NCBI GenBank assembly: GCA_026706325.1
Contig: JAPOYZ010000305.1
Coordinates: forward strand, 1 to 23,619
Direction: 5' to 3'
DNA: 23,619 bases
From: Candidatus Aminicenantota bacterium
GTDB lineage: Bacteria; Acidobacteriota; UBA6911; RPQK01; JAJDTT01
A program made the translations under genes and the position numbers. The notes under the pieces are model-generated. The model made no database searches and was not told the origin of the DNA. It worked only from the letters and a program-made list of their open reading frames with translations. Of this stretch, positions 6,621-13,502 are shown piece by piece; position 1 is the stretch's first letter; each line of letters opens with the position of its first letter.

Positions 6621-7943
6621 CTACCAACCCTTCCAACTGCCGTCGGCGTGGCGGTACTGGCGGTAGGACATGGCGGCGTCATAGCGGAGCTTGGCGATGT
6701 CGGCTTCCTTGACCCGGATCCCGAGGCCGGGCCGGTCGCTGAGCCGGACGTGGCCGTCCGCCAGGGTGAGGTCGTGCTCCACGTACCGGTCCATCCGCTC
6801 CAATCCCCAGGCTTCCTGGACCAGGAAGTTGGAAATGACGGCGTCCGCCTGAAACAGGGCTGCCAAATGGACAGGTCCCGACGCGTTGTGGGGGGCCATC
6901 AGGATCTGCGCCTCTTCGGCCAGGCGCGAGACGGCCAGGAACTGGGTGATGCCGAAGGCATGGCTCAAGTCAGGCTGGAGAAAGGCGCAGGCGCGGGAAT
7001 CGATGACTTCCTTGAACTCCCGGAAGGAGAAGAGTTTCTCGCCGGTGGCGATGGGAACCGGACTACGCGCCGAGATCTCCTTGAGCGCCGCGATGGACCC
7101 CACCTTGCAAGGCTCCTCCAGGAAGAGTGGTTTGTACGGCGCCACGGCGTCCGCGAAGGCGATGGCCAATGCCGGATTGGGACTGCCGTGGGTGTCCAGC
7201 ATCAGGTCGATCTCCGGTCCCACCTCCTCCCGGACCGCCGCCACGATCCGGACGCACTCGTCCAAGGCGGCCCGGTCCATGGGCCAGGTCCGCATCTCCA
7301 GAGGGTTCCCCTTGAGACCTCGAACGCCCGAGGCAACCGCAGACCGCGCCCGGGCCACGGCTTCCCGGACGGACTCGAAGCTGATGCCGCCATGGTAGAC
7401 GCGGATGCGGTCCCGCTTCCGGCCGCCCAGGATCTGGTAGACCGGGACTCCCCAGGCTTTTCCGGCGATGTCGTAGAGGGCCATGTTCACCGCCGCCAGG
7501 GCCGTCCCTAGGACCGGTCCGCCCTTCCAGGGGAGGCGGTCCGAGATGTCGTCGCAGAGGGCGACCACGTTGAGCGGATCCTGCCCCACCAGGAGTTCCC
7601 GCCAGCCCTCCAGCGTCGTCTTGACCACCGGCGAGAGCCATTCGATGCTCCCCTCGCCCCAGCCCGAGAGCTCCGTATCGGTCTCGATCTTCAGGAACAG
7701 CCAGGTCTTGAAGGTGCTGGCGATGCTCCGTCGGACCCCCTTTCTGGGGGGAGGACTTCCGGTCGGCACGTTGAACATGTAGGTCTTCAATCCGGTGATT
7801 TTCATGGGTCCGGTCCTTCTCCGCCTGGGAGGCGCCTGCGGCCTCGGTGCGGACGCAAATAGGGAGCCGGCCGACGATCCGAAGCCCGCCGTGGCGATCA
7901 GGAAGTCACGGCGGTCCAGGCCGTCCGCTCGGCATGGCAACAT
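6621..7943 (-). CDS. Enolase-superfamily dehydratase (mandelate racemase/galactonate dehydratase-like), Tat signal
   Basis: 440 aa from the ATG at 7943. The N-terminus carries a twin-arginine motif (DRRDFLIATAGFG, R11-R12) and an Ala-rich export segment. The enolase N-domain starts near MKIT (residue 47). Barrel residues: K211 (GLKGNP), metal ligands D250 (LMLDTHG), E276 (LFLEEP) and E302 (ATGEK), and the His-Asp pair D325 (QPDLSH) and H352 (APHNASGP). This arrangement fits mandelate racemase-subgroup acid sugar dehydratases, most like galactonate dehydratase; the real substrate is open. The upstream isomerase-like gene ends 7 bp away, so they form one sugar-catabolic unit. An internal ATG at 7805 with a good AAGGA could start a signal-less 394-aa form. 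Confidence 0.92.
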   Translation of the reverse strand: MLPCRADGLDRRDFLIATAGFGSSAGSLFASAPRPQAPPRRRRTGPMKITGLKTYMFNVPTGSPPPRKGVRRSIASTFKTWLFLKIETDTELSGWGEGSIEWLSPVVKTTLEGWRELLVGQDPLNVVALCDDISDRLPWKGGPVLGTALAAVNMALYDIAGKAWGVPVYQILGGRKRDRIRVYHGGISFESVREAVARARSAVASGVRGLKGNPLEMRTWPMDRAALDECVRIVAAVREEVGPEIDLMLDTHGSPNPALAIAFADAVAPYKPLFLEEPCKVGSIAALKEISARSPVPIATGEKLFSFREFKEVIDSRACAFLQPDLSHAFGITQFLAVSRLAEEAQILMAPHNASGPVHLAALFQADAVISNFLVQEAWGLERMDRYVEHDLTLADGHVRLSDRPGLGIRVKEADIAKLRYDAAMSYRQYRHADGSWKGW

Positions 7944-7950
7944 GGTGGCG

Positions 7951-8838
7951 TCAATGGTCCGAGGCCGATTCCAGCCTCGATTCAATCTCCCGGAGATAGG
8001 AGATGCTTTCCCGGGCGATACGCTCGCCGCCGGCCCGGAAATCAAAGACCTCCAGGGAGACCCAACCTTCATAGTCCCGACCCCGAAGGAATCGCAGGAG
8101 GCGTTCGAAGTCCACGTCTCCGGTGCCGGGATGGCGGCCGTCGATCTCGTTTACGTGAACGTGGCGAATTCGGGACCAGTAACGCTCGGCCAAGTGGAGG
8201 AAGTCGCCCCCCTCGTCGGCGGCGTTGTGGCAGTCGAACATGGTCTGAACGTGACTGTGGGAGACCCGGTCCACCACTTCGACCGCTTCCGCCAGAGTGG
8301 AGACCACATCCGTCTCCTCGCTCGAAACGGCCTCCATCAGGAGCGTCACCTCCCGGTCGCGCGCCGAGGGGGCCAGCTCGGCCAGACCCTCGGCGAGCCG
8401 GCCCAGTGCTTCCTGGGCCGTCATTCCGTCCCGAGTGCTCCGCTGTTGGGGCGAGCCGAGGATCATGAGATGTCCCCCCAGGTCCCCGCAGAAATCGATG
8501 AGGCGCGAGAGATACGACCAACTCTTCTCCCTCAGCGTCCGGTCCCGGGTCGTCAGATGCAGTCCCCTGGGCTTGACCAGGAGCCAGTGGATCCCCGAGC
8601 AGACCATTCCCTCTCCTTCGATGGTCTCCCGGATCTGCCGCCTCTGCCGGGGCGGGATCTCGTCCACCGAGTCGGCCAGCGTGAACGGGGCCACCTCCAG
8701 GCCCCGGTAGCCGAGTGCGTGGACTGTTCGGCAGGTTTGGGCCAGGTCCTGTTCCCCAAAGATCTCACTGCAGATCGCGTGTCTCAGTTGCAAGATGCCA
8801 CCCCCGTCCCCATTTCGGCCGAAGCGCCGACTGCTCAT
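7951..8838 (-). CDS. TIM-barrel sugar phosphate isomerase/epimerase family protein (xylose isomerase-like)
   Basis: 295 aa from the ATG at 8838, cytosolic. AP endonuclease 2/xylose isomerase-like barrel: LRHAICSEIFG at strand 1, YRGLEVAP at strand 2, GMVCSGIHWLL at strand 3, GGHLMILGSP at strand 4, VTLLMEAVSS (metal-ligand Glu), TMFDCHNAADEG (Asp/His ligands), IRHVHVNEIDGRHPGTGDVDF (His ligands) and WVSLEVFDFRAGG (Glu ligand). This is the usual metal-binding pattern of hydroxypyruvate isomerase and sugar epimerase relatives; substrate unknown. The first 15 residues are not homologous-looking, and a TTG at 8793 could be the real start. It sits 7 bp upstream of the Tat-signal dehydratase, implying a joint pathway. 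Confidence 0.9.
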   Translation of the reverse strand: MSSRRFGRNGDGGGILQLRHAICSEIFGEQDLAQTCRTVHALGYRGLEVAPFTLADSVDEIPPRQRRQIRETIEGEGMVCSGIHWLLVKPRGLHLTTRDRTLREKSWSYLSRLIDFCGDLGGHLMILGSPQQRSTRDGMTAQEALGRLAEGLAELAPSARDREVTLLMEAVSSEETDVVSTLAEAVEVVDRVSHSHVQTMFDCHNAADEGGDFLHLAERYWSRIRHVHVNEIDGRHPGTGDVDFERLLRFLRGRDYEGWVSLEVFDFRAGGERIARESISYLREIESRLESASDH

Positions 8839-8843
8839 GCTGT

Positions 8844-8872
8844 AGTATAGGAAGCTGCGTCGAAAGTCTCCA
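8844..8872 (-). promoter_or_regulatory. Candidate promoter for the isomerase-dehydratase unit
   Basis: On the minus strand TGGAGA (8872-8867) and TATACT (8849-8844) are 17 bp apart. The -10 ends five bases before the ATG at 8838, so transcription would start at or next to that ATG. This implies either a leaderless mRNA or use of the downstream TTG at 8793. Confidence 0.45.
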
Positions 8873-8917
8873 CGGGATGCGGCGAACTCCCAAGGCTGGA
8901 AAACACCGGAGGATCAG

Positions 8918-9880
8918 GTGAAACGGCGAGAGTTTCTCCGGAAGTCGTGCCTGGTTTCCGGCGTCTCTTTGGCAGCCGGCATTCGTTCGCCGGCGGGGAG
9001 TATTCACCCGCGGCCGGTATCGGTGTTCATCGAGTTGGCTGGAGGCTGCGATGGCCTCAACATGGTGGTCCCGCATGGCCTGGAGGACTACTACCGGCAG
9101 CGTCCGAATCTGGCGATTCCTCCCGCGGACGTCCTGAAGCTGGACGACACCGTCGGATTCCATCCCTCCCTGGATGGGTTCAAACGGCTGTTCGACGCGG
9201 GAAAGGTGGCTCTGGTTCAGGGAGTGGGCTATCCCGATCCGAATCGATCCCATTTTCGGTCCAGGAAGGTCTGGCATACGGCGCGGGTGGGAACGGCGGC
9301 GGGGGAGGACAGTCCGGACCGCCGATGCCTGCCGGAACTTGGAATGCGGGTGACGGACGGAGCTCTTGGGGCCAATCTGGCGGTCATCGCCCGGTGCATC
9401 GCAGCCGGGACGGGAGTCCGGCTGTTCTACACGTCCATGGGCGGTTTCGACACCCATGCCTTCCAGGTTGTCCCGGGGAATACGATCCGGGGGATCCATG
9501 CCCGGCTCCTCTCCATGCTCTCCGCGGCCGTCACCGGCTTCCTGGACGACCTGACCCGCCGAGGCCGGGACGAGCATGTGGTCGTCGTGATCTTCAGCGA
9601 GTTCGGACGGCGTCTGGCGGAGAATGAGACCTTCGGCACCGACCACGGAACCGCCAATCCCGTGTTCATCGTGGGAAAGAGGGTCTTCGCGGGGCTTCAC
9701 GGGCGCCACCCGGGCCTGTCTCCCCATGAGTTGACGCCGTCGGGAGACCTGGTTCACACGGTGGACTTTCGCAGCGTCTTCGCCGGGGTTCTTCCCGGTT
9801 GGGTGGGAATCCGAGCGGGATGCGCGGCCGCTCCCCGGCTCTCGCTGCTGCGATCCGACTCGGTCGCCTTTTCGGCCTGA
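8918..9880 (+). CDS. DUF1501 family protein, Tat signal, internally shortened
   Basis: 320 aa from a GTG with a strong GGAGG 6-10 nt upstream. A twin-arginine signal (KRREFLRKSCLVSGVSLAAG) begins at residue 2. DUF1501 landmarks are VFIELAGGCDGLNMVVP (37-52), GVGYPDPNRSHF (102-113), RLFYTSMGGFDTHA (168-181), VVVVIFSEFGRRLAEN (221-236), TDHGTANPVFIVG (241-253) and VDFRSVFAGVL (282-292). Family members are typically 400 aa or more. Here only about 45 residues separate KVWHTA from the GVRLFY strand, where 100 or more extra residues are usual, so an in-frame internal deletion is likely. Function is not established for the family; it is often exported and paired with DUF1800, which is absent here. 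Divergent from the isomerase unit. Confidence 0.9.
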   Translation: MKRREFLRKSCLVSGVSLAAGIRSPAGSIHPRPVSVFIELAGGCDGLNMVVPHGLEDYYRQRPNLAIPPADVLKLDDTVGFHPSLDGFKRLFDAGKVALVQGVGYPDPNRSHFRSRKVWHTARVGTAAGEDSPDRRCLPELGMRVTDGALGANLAVIARCIAAGTGVRLFYTSMGGFDTHAFQVVPGNTIRGIHARLLSMLSAAVTGFLDDLTRRGRDEHVVVVIFSEFGRRLAENETFGTDHGTANPVFIVGKRVFAGLHGRHPGLSPHELTPSGDLVHTVDFRSVFAGVLPGWVGIRAGCAAAPRLSLLRSDSVAFSA

Positions 9881-9938
9881 AGGCGGGCAATCGACTGATT
9901 TGACTCACTCTCTTTCCCGAAGTCCGGGTTTGGCGCCG

Positions 9939-9947
9939 TGGTATCAT
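9939..9947 (+). promoter_or_regulatory. Extended -10 candidate for the class V aminotransferase
   Basis: TGGTATCAT (9939-9947) matches TGnTATAAT at all but one position. The expected transcription start is near 9954-9955, which coincides with the ATG at 9955. No Shine-Dalgarno precedes either candidate ATG. Confidence 0.4.
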
Positions 9948-9954
9948 GCGCCGC

Positions 9955-11106
9955 ATGAGGCGAACCCGGATATTCACTCCAGGACCGACTCCGGTCGCGC
10001 CGTCTGCGCAATTGGCCATGGCCAGTCCCCTGGTCCACCATCGCAAGGACGAGTTCCGGGAATTGCTGCTCGAGACCCGAACCCACCTTCAGGCTCTTTT
10101 CAAAACCAGGAACGACGTCGTCATCCTCACCGCATCCGGAACCGGAGCCATGGAAGCCGCGGTGAGCAACCTCCTCTCCTCCGAGTCCCGTGCCTTGGCC
10201 GTCTCGGCCGGAAAGTTCGGTGATCGCTGGGTCCAAATCTGCGAGGCTTTCAACGTTCCGTGCCACGTTCTGGAGAAACCGTACGGCGAAGCGGCCTCGT
10301 CCCTGGAGATCCAACGGGCACTGGAGGCCAACCCGGATATCCGCGCCCTGTTGATCCAGGGCTGCGAGAGTTCCACGGCCACCATCCACGACCTGGAATC
10401 CATCGCTCGGACGGTCCGTAGCCGTTGTCCCGGCGTTCTGGTGGTGGTGGACGCGATTACGGCTCTGGGGAGTCAGCCGGTGGAGACGGACGCCTGGGGT
10501 CTGGACGTGGTCATCGGCGGCGCCCAGAAGGCGTTTGCGATCCCGCCCGGCCTGTCCTTTTTGTCTCTGAGTCCCAGGGCTTTGGAAACCATCCGGGCTT
10601 GTCCCGGACCCCGGTTCTATTTCGATCTCCTCAAGGAAGTGAACGGGCAGCGCCGGGGACAGACGGGACTGACCCCCGCCGTGGCCCTGGTGCAGGCCTT
10701 GAACCGGACGAGCCGCGAAATGGTCGATCAGGGTCTGGACCGGATTCTGGAGCAGGTCGAGGTCCGGGCGCGTTGCACGCGGAGAGGATTGGAAGCCCTC
10801 GGTTTCAGGCAACTCTCCTCCGCGCCGGCCAACGCCTTGACTGCATGCTTTCCGCCTCCCGGGATCGACGCGGCCAGGCTGATCCAGCATCTTCAGGAGC
10901 GCTTCGGGATCGTCGTGGCGGGCGGGCAGGGCGTGCTGAAGGGGAAGATCATCCGTATCGGACACCTGGGCTATTTCGATCTGGTGGATGTCTTCGCGGT
11001 GATTTCGGCCATCGAGATCTGTCTTCTGGAACTGGGCGCTCCGGTCAACCTGGGGGCTGGCATCAAGGCGGCCATGCGGGCAGCCGTGGCCCCAGTGTTC
11101 AGGTGA
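9955..11106 (+). CDS. Class V aminotransferase (alanine-glyoxylate/serine-pyruvate type)
   Basis: 383 aa from the ATG at 9955; an in-frame ATG at 9946 overlaps the likely -10 box and is disfavoured. PLP enzyme of fold type I, cytosolic. N-terminal FTPGPTPVAP (7-16) and PLVHHRKDEF (25-34) are hallmarks of the AGXT group. SGTGAMEAA (61-69) binds the PLP phosphate, D166 (VVVDAITALG) contacts the pyridine nitrogen, and K192 (GGAQKAFAIPPGL) is the Schiff-base lysine. It probably transfers amino groups between alanine or serine and glyoxylate or hydroxypyruvate. The gene stands alone between the DUF1501 gene and convergent ftsY, overlapping the ftsY 3' end by 8 bp with no terminator between them. 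Confidence 0.95.
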   Translation: MRRTRIFTPGPTPVAPSAQLAMASPLVHHRKDEFRELLLETRTHLQALFKTRNDVVILTASGTGAMEAAVSNLLSSESRALAVSAGKFGDRWVQICEAFNVPCHVLEKPYGEAASSLEIQRALEANPDIRALLIQGCESSTATIHDLESIARTVRSRCPGVLVVVDAITALGSQPVETDAWGLDVVIGGAQKAFAIPPGLSFLSLSPRALETIRACPGPRFYFDLLKEVNGQRRGQTGLTPAVALVQALNRTSREMVDQGLDRILEQVEVRARCTRRGLEALGFRQLSSAPANALTACFPPPGIDAARLIQHLQERFGIVVAGGQGVLKGKIIRIGHLGYFDLVDVFAVISAIEICLLELGAPVNLGAGIKAAMRAAVAPVFR

Positions 11107-12037
11107 GGATAGAGTCCACGAAGGTCTGACGATCGAAGGGCGCCAGGTCCTCCAGCCCTTCTCCCGTGCCGACGAAACGGATGGGGATCTTCAGTTGACT
11201 GGCGATCGCCGCGACGATCCCCCCTTTTGCGGTACCGTCCAGCTTGGTGACGACGATTCCGGTGACGCCGAGGGCGGTCAAGAACTCCCGGGCCTGGATG
11301 AGACCGTTCTGTCCCGTAGTCGCGTCCAGAACCAGGTAGACGTCATGCGGCGCGCCGGGGACCAGTCTGCCTGCGACCCGGGCCATTTTCTTGACCTCTT
11401 CCATGAGATTCCGCTTGGTGTGCAGCCGGCCGGCCGTGTCGGCGAGGAGGATGTCCTTGTTGCGGGCCTTCGCCGCCTGCAAGGCGTCGTGCAAGACCGC
11501 CGCGGGATCGGTCCCGCCCTGCTGCATGACAAGATCGGCCCCGCTGCGGCGGCACCAGACGCTCAACTGTTCCACCGCGGCGGCGCGAAACGTGTCGGAC
11601 GCCGCGACGATGGCGCTCTTGCCGGCCCGAGCGTAGCGGTGGGCCAGTTTGCCGATGGTAGTCGTCTTGCCCACACCGTTGACTCCCACCACCAGGATCA
11701 CGTGTGGTCTGGCGACCCATTCTTCCCGCCAACTTGGAGCCTCGAACAGTTCGAGCAGCTCGGAAGCCAGGAGTTTGCGCGCCTGCCCGGAACTGATGGG
11801 CCGTTTTCCCCGGCCGCCTTGACGGATCGTTGCCACTAGGCTTTCGCTGGTCTCGACACCCAGGTCGGCCCCGATGAGAAGATACTCCAGCTCCTCCAGT
11901 TGATCCGGGGAGATGGGACTCTCCCGGGGTCCCAGCAATTCGTCCATCCTGCGACTCAGTTCCCGGCGGGTCGCCTGAAGCGCACTCTTCAGGCGTTCGA
12001 AATAACCGGGCCGTTGATTCGGCTTTGAGGGGTTCAT
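11099..12037 (-). CDS. ftsY: Signal recognition particle receptor FtsY
   Basis: 312 aa. GTPase that docks SRP-ribosome complexes at the inner membrane for co-translational insertion. The N-terminal YFERLKSALQATRREL is the lipid-binding MTS-like helix; the long acidic A domain of E. coli FtsY is absent, as in many bacteria. NG domain: G1 GVNGVGKT (118-125), DTFRAAAVEQL (148-158), DTAGR (200-204), TKLDGTAKGG (264-273), and C-terminal GTGEGLEDLAPFD. The start at 12037 is fixed by a 4-bp ATGA overlap with birA; longer upstream in-frame sequence is non-homologous. Last gene of valS-nadC-birA-ftsY. Its stop overlaps the convergent aminotransferase stop by 8 bp. Confidence 0.97.
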   Translation of the reverse strand: MNPSKPNQRPGYFERLKSALQATRRELSRRMDELLGPRESPISPDQLEELEYLLIGADLGVETSESLVATIRQGGRGKRPISSGQARKLLASELLELFEAPSWREEWVARPHVILVVGVNGVGKTTTIGKLAHRYARAGKSAIVAASDTFRAAAVEQLSVWCRRSGADLVMQQGGTDPAAVLHDALQAAKARNKDILLADTAGRLHTKRNLMEEVKKMARVAGRLVPGAPHDVYLVLDATTGQNGLIQAREFLTALGVTGIVVTKLDGTAKGGIVAAIASQLKIPIRFVGTGEGLEDLAPFDRQTFVDSILT

Positions 12038-12648
12038 CTCTCGTTGCCGCCGCCGGCCAGGACATATTCCTGGAAGTCCACCGTCAGTTGCCGCCGGTGA
12101 CCCTGTTCCAGGCTCGACAGAGTCCGCTCCAGTTGGCGCGTCAGCTCCCGAAAAAAAGTCATCAGATTCGGGACGCGAATTCCCTCCAGAGACAGCGAGG
12201 TGGCCGTGGAGGCCAATTCGTCGGGGAAGGACCGATGAAAGATGTTGACTCCGATGCCGATGATGGCCCATTGGATTCGATCCGTCTGGGTCCCCATCTC
12301 GATGAGAATGCCGGCGCACTTCCGGCCTTTCAGCAGGATGTCGTTGGGCAGTTTGATGCGCAGCGGCGCCCCCGTTCCGCTCCAGGCTCCGATGGCTCGA
12401 ACCACACCCAGAGCCGCGGCCCGGGTCAGGTCCTCCGCCCGGCGGATCTCGGAGGCGGGAAAGCAGAGATAGGACGCGTAGAGTCCCATGCCCGCAGGGG
12501 AGTGCCAGGATCGCCCGAAGCGTCCGCGTCCTCCGGTCTGCTCTTCGGCGACGGCCATTCGGGCCCTCCCCGATTCGATGAACGGCTTCAGGTAGTCGCT
12601 GGTCGAGCCGACTCTGGCCATGTAGTCCAACTGCCTGAAACGCATCAT
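12034..12648 (-). CDS. birA: Biotin--[acetyl-CoA-carboxylase] ligase, minimal catalytic form
   Basis: 204 aa. Makes biotinyl-AMP and transfers biotin to the carboxyl carrier protein. Active-site motifs: GRGRFGRSWHS (40-50), KLPNDILLKGRKCAGILIE (99-117, with K110 for adenylate/biotin) and IGIGVNIF (130-137). No N-terminal DNA-binding domain, so it cannot be a BirA-type repressor (class I ligase). It is also short at the C-terminus: the usual SH3-like domain after the QEYV helix is replaced by LAGGGNER and a stop that overlaps ftsY (ATGA). The start at 12648 (MMRFRQLDYM) lies 5 bp after nadC; an ATG at 12645 is equally possible. Function is confident; the missing C-domain is notable. Confidence 0.9.
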   Translation of the reverse strand: MMRFRQLDYMARVGSTSDYLKPFIESGRARMAVAEEQTGGRGRFGRSWHSPAGMGLYASYLCFPASEIRRAEDLTRAAALGVVRAIGAWSGTGAPLRIKLPNDILLKGRKCAGILIEMGTQTDRIQWAIIGIGVNIFHRSFPDELASTATSLSLEGIRVPNLMTFFRELTRQLERTLSSLEQGHRRQLTVDFQEYVLAGGGNER

Positions 12649-12653
12649 CGAAC

Positions 12654-13502
12654 TCAGGGCTTGCCAACATCCAGCATCAGGCTGATGTCGCTGGAGGCGG
12701 CGGAGTGGGTCAGGGAACCCATGGAAATGAAGTCGACGCCGGTCTCGGCGTAGGCTTGAAGGTTCCGGCGGGTGATGCCCCCCGAGGCCTCCACCAGACA
12801 CCGGCCGGCGCAGGCGGCGACGGACCGCCGGACCTGCTCCACCGTCATGTTGTCCAGCAAAACGGCGTCCGCTCCCGCGTCCAGAGCCGTCGCCAGTTCT
12901 TCCTGGTTGGTGACCTCCACCCGGATCTGCTGCAGATGGCCGGAGCGCTCCCGGCACGCCTCGACGGCGGCCCGGACGCCCCCGGCGGCGGCGATGTGGT
13001 TCTCCTTGATGAGGACGCCGTCATCCAACCCCATCCGGTGGTTCTGTCCGCCCCCCATTCTGACCGCGTATTTCTCCAGACTGCGCCAGAGCGGCGTCGT
13101 CTTCCGGGTGTCCAGGACGCGGACACGGCTGGAACCGACCCGGTCCACGCAGCCGCGGGTCTGGGTGGCGATCCCGCAGAGCCGCTGGAGAAAATTCAAG
13201 GCGACTCTCTCGGCCTTCAGGAGGATGGAAACGGGCCCCTCCAGGGTTCCCAGGCAGCCCGGCTCGACCCGGTCCCCTTCACCGTACCGTACCTGGCCGC
13301 TGACCGGGCCCAGCAACCGGAAAACCCGGATGAAGACCGGCCATCCCGCCAGGATCATTCGCTGGCGAGCCAGGACCCGAGCCGTCCGGACCCCATCGGC
13401 ATGGGGGTTGGACTGGAGTATGGCCTCGGTCGTAATGTCTCCTCGTCCCAGGTCCTCTTGGAGGGCTTGGCGAAGCAGGGGATCAAGGCTCAGGAAGTCC
13501 AT
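12654..13502 (-). CDS. nadC: Nicotinate-nucleotide pyrophosphorylase (carboxylating)
   Basis: 282 aa, the normal length. Quinolinate phosphoribosyltransferase: quinolinate + PRPP to nicotinate mononucleotide in de novo NAD synthesis. Landmarks: LQEDLGRGDITTEA (14-27), the arginine-rich RTARVLARQ strand, LNFLQRLCGIAT, VLDTRKTTPLWRSLEKYAVRMGGGQNHR split across the active site, LIKENHI, EVTNQEEL, DAVLLDNMT, and VEASGGI..NLQAYAETGVDFISMGSLTHS. The start at 13502 lies inside the 3' end of valS (20-bp overlap) with AGGA about 10 nt upstream, so it is expressed from the valS transcript. birA follows after 5 bp. Other nad genes are not in the window. Confidence 0.97.
   Translation of the reverse strand: MDFLSLDPLLRQALQEDLGRGDITTEAILQSNPHADGVRTARVLARQRMILAGWPVFIRVFRLLGPVSGQVRYGEGDRVEPGCLGTLEGPVSILLKAERVALNFLQRLCGIATQTRGCVDRVGSSRVRVLDTRKTTPLWRSLEKYAVRMGGGQNHRMGLDDGVLIKENHIAAAGGVRAAVEACRERSGHLQQIRVEVTNQEELATALDAGADAVLLDNMTVEQVRRSVAACAGRCLVEASGGITRRNLQAYAETGVDFISMGSLTHSAASSDISLMLDVGKP

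Noticed and set aside
11099..11106. Overlap of convergent stop codons as a regulatory feature
   Set aside because: An 8-bp convergent overlap is common in compact genomes and no hairpin or motif accompanies it.
12034..12100. Frameshift at the end of birA hiding a C-terminal domain
   Set aside because: The ftsY start immediately follows with a clean ATGA overlap, leaving no room for a lost domain; a real short protein is simpler.
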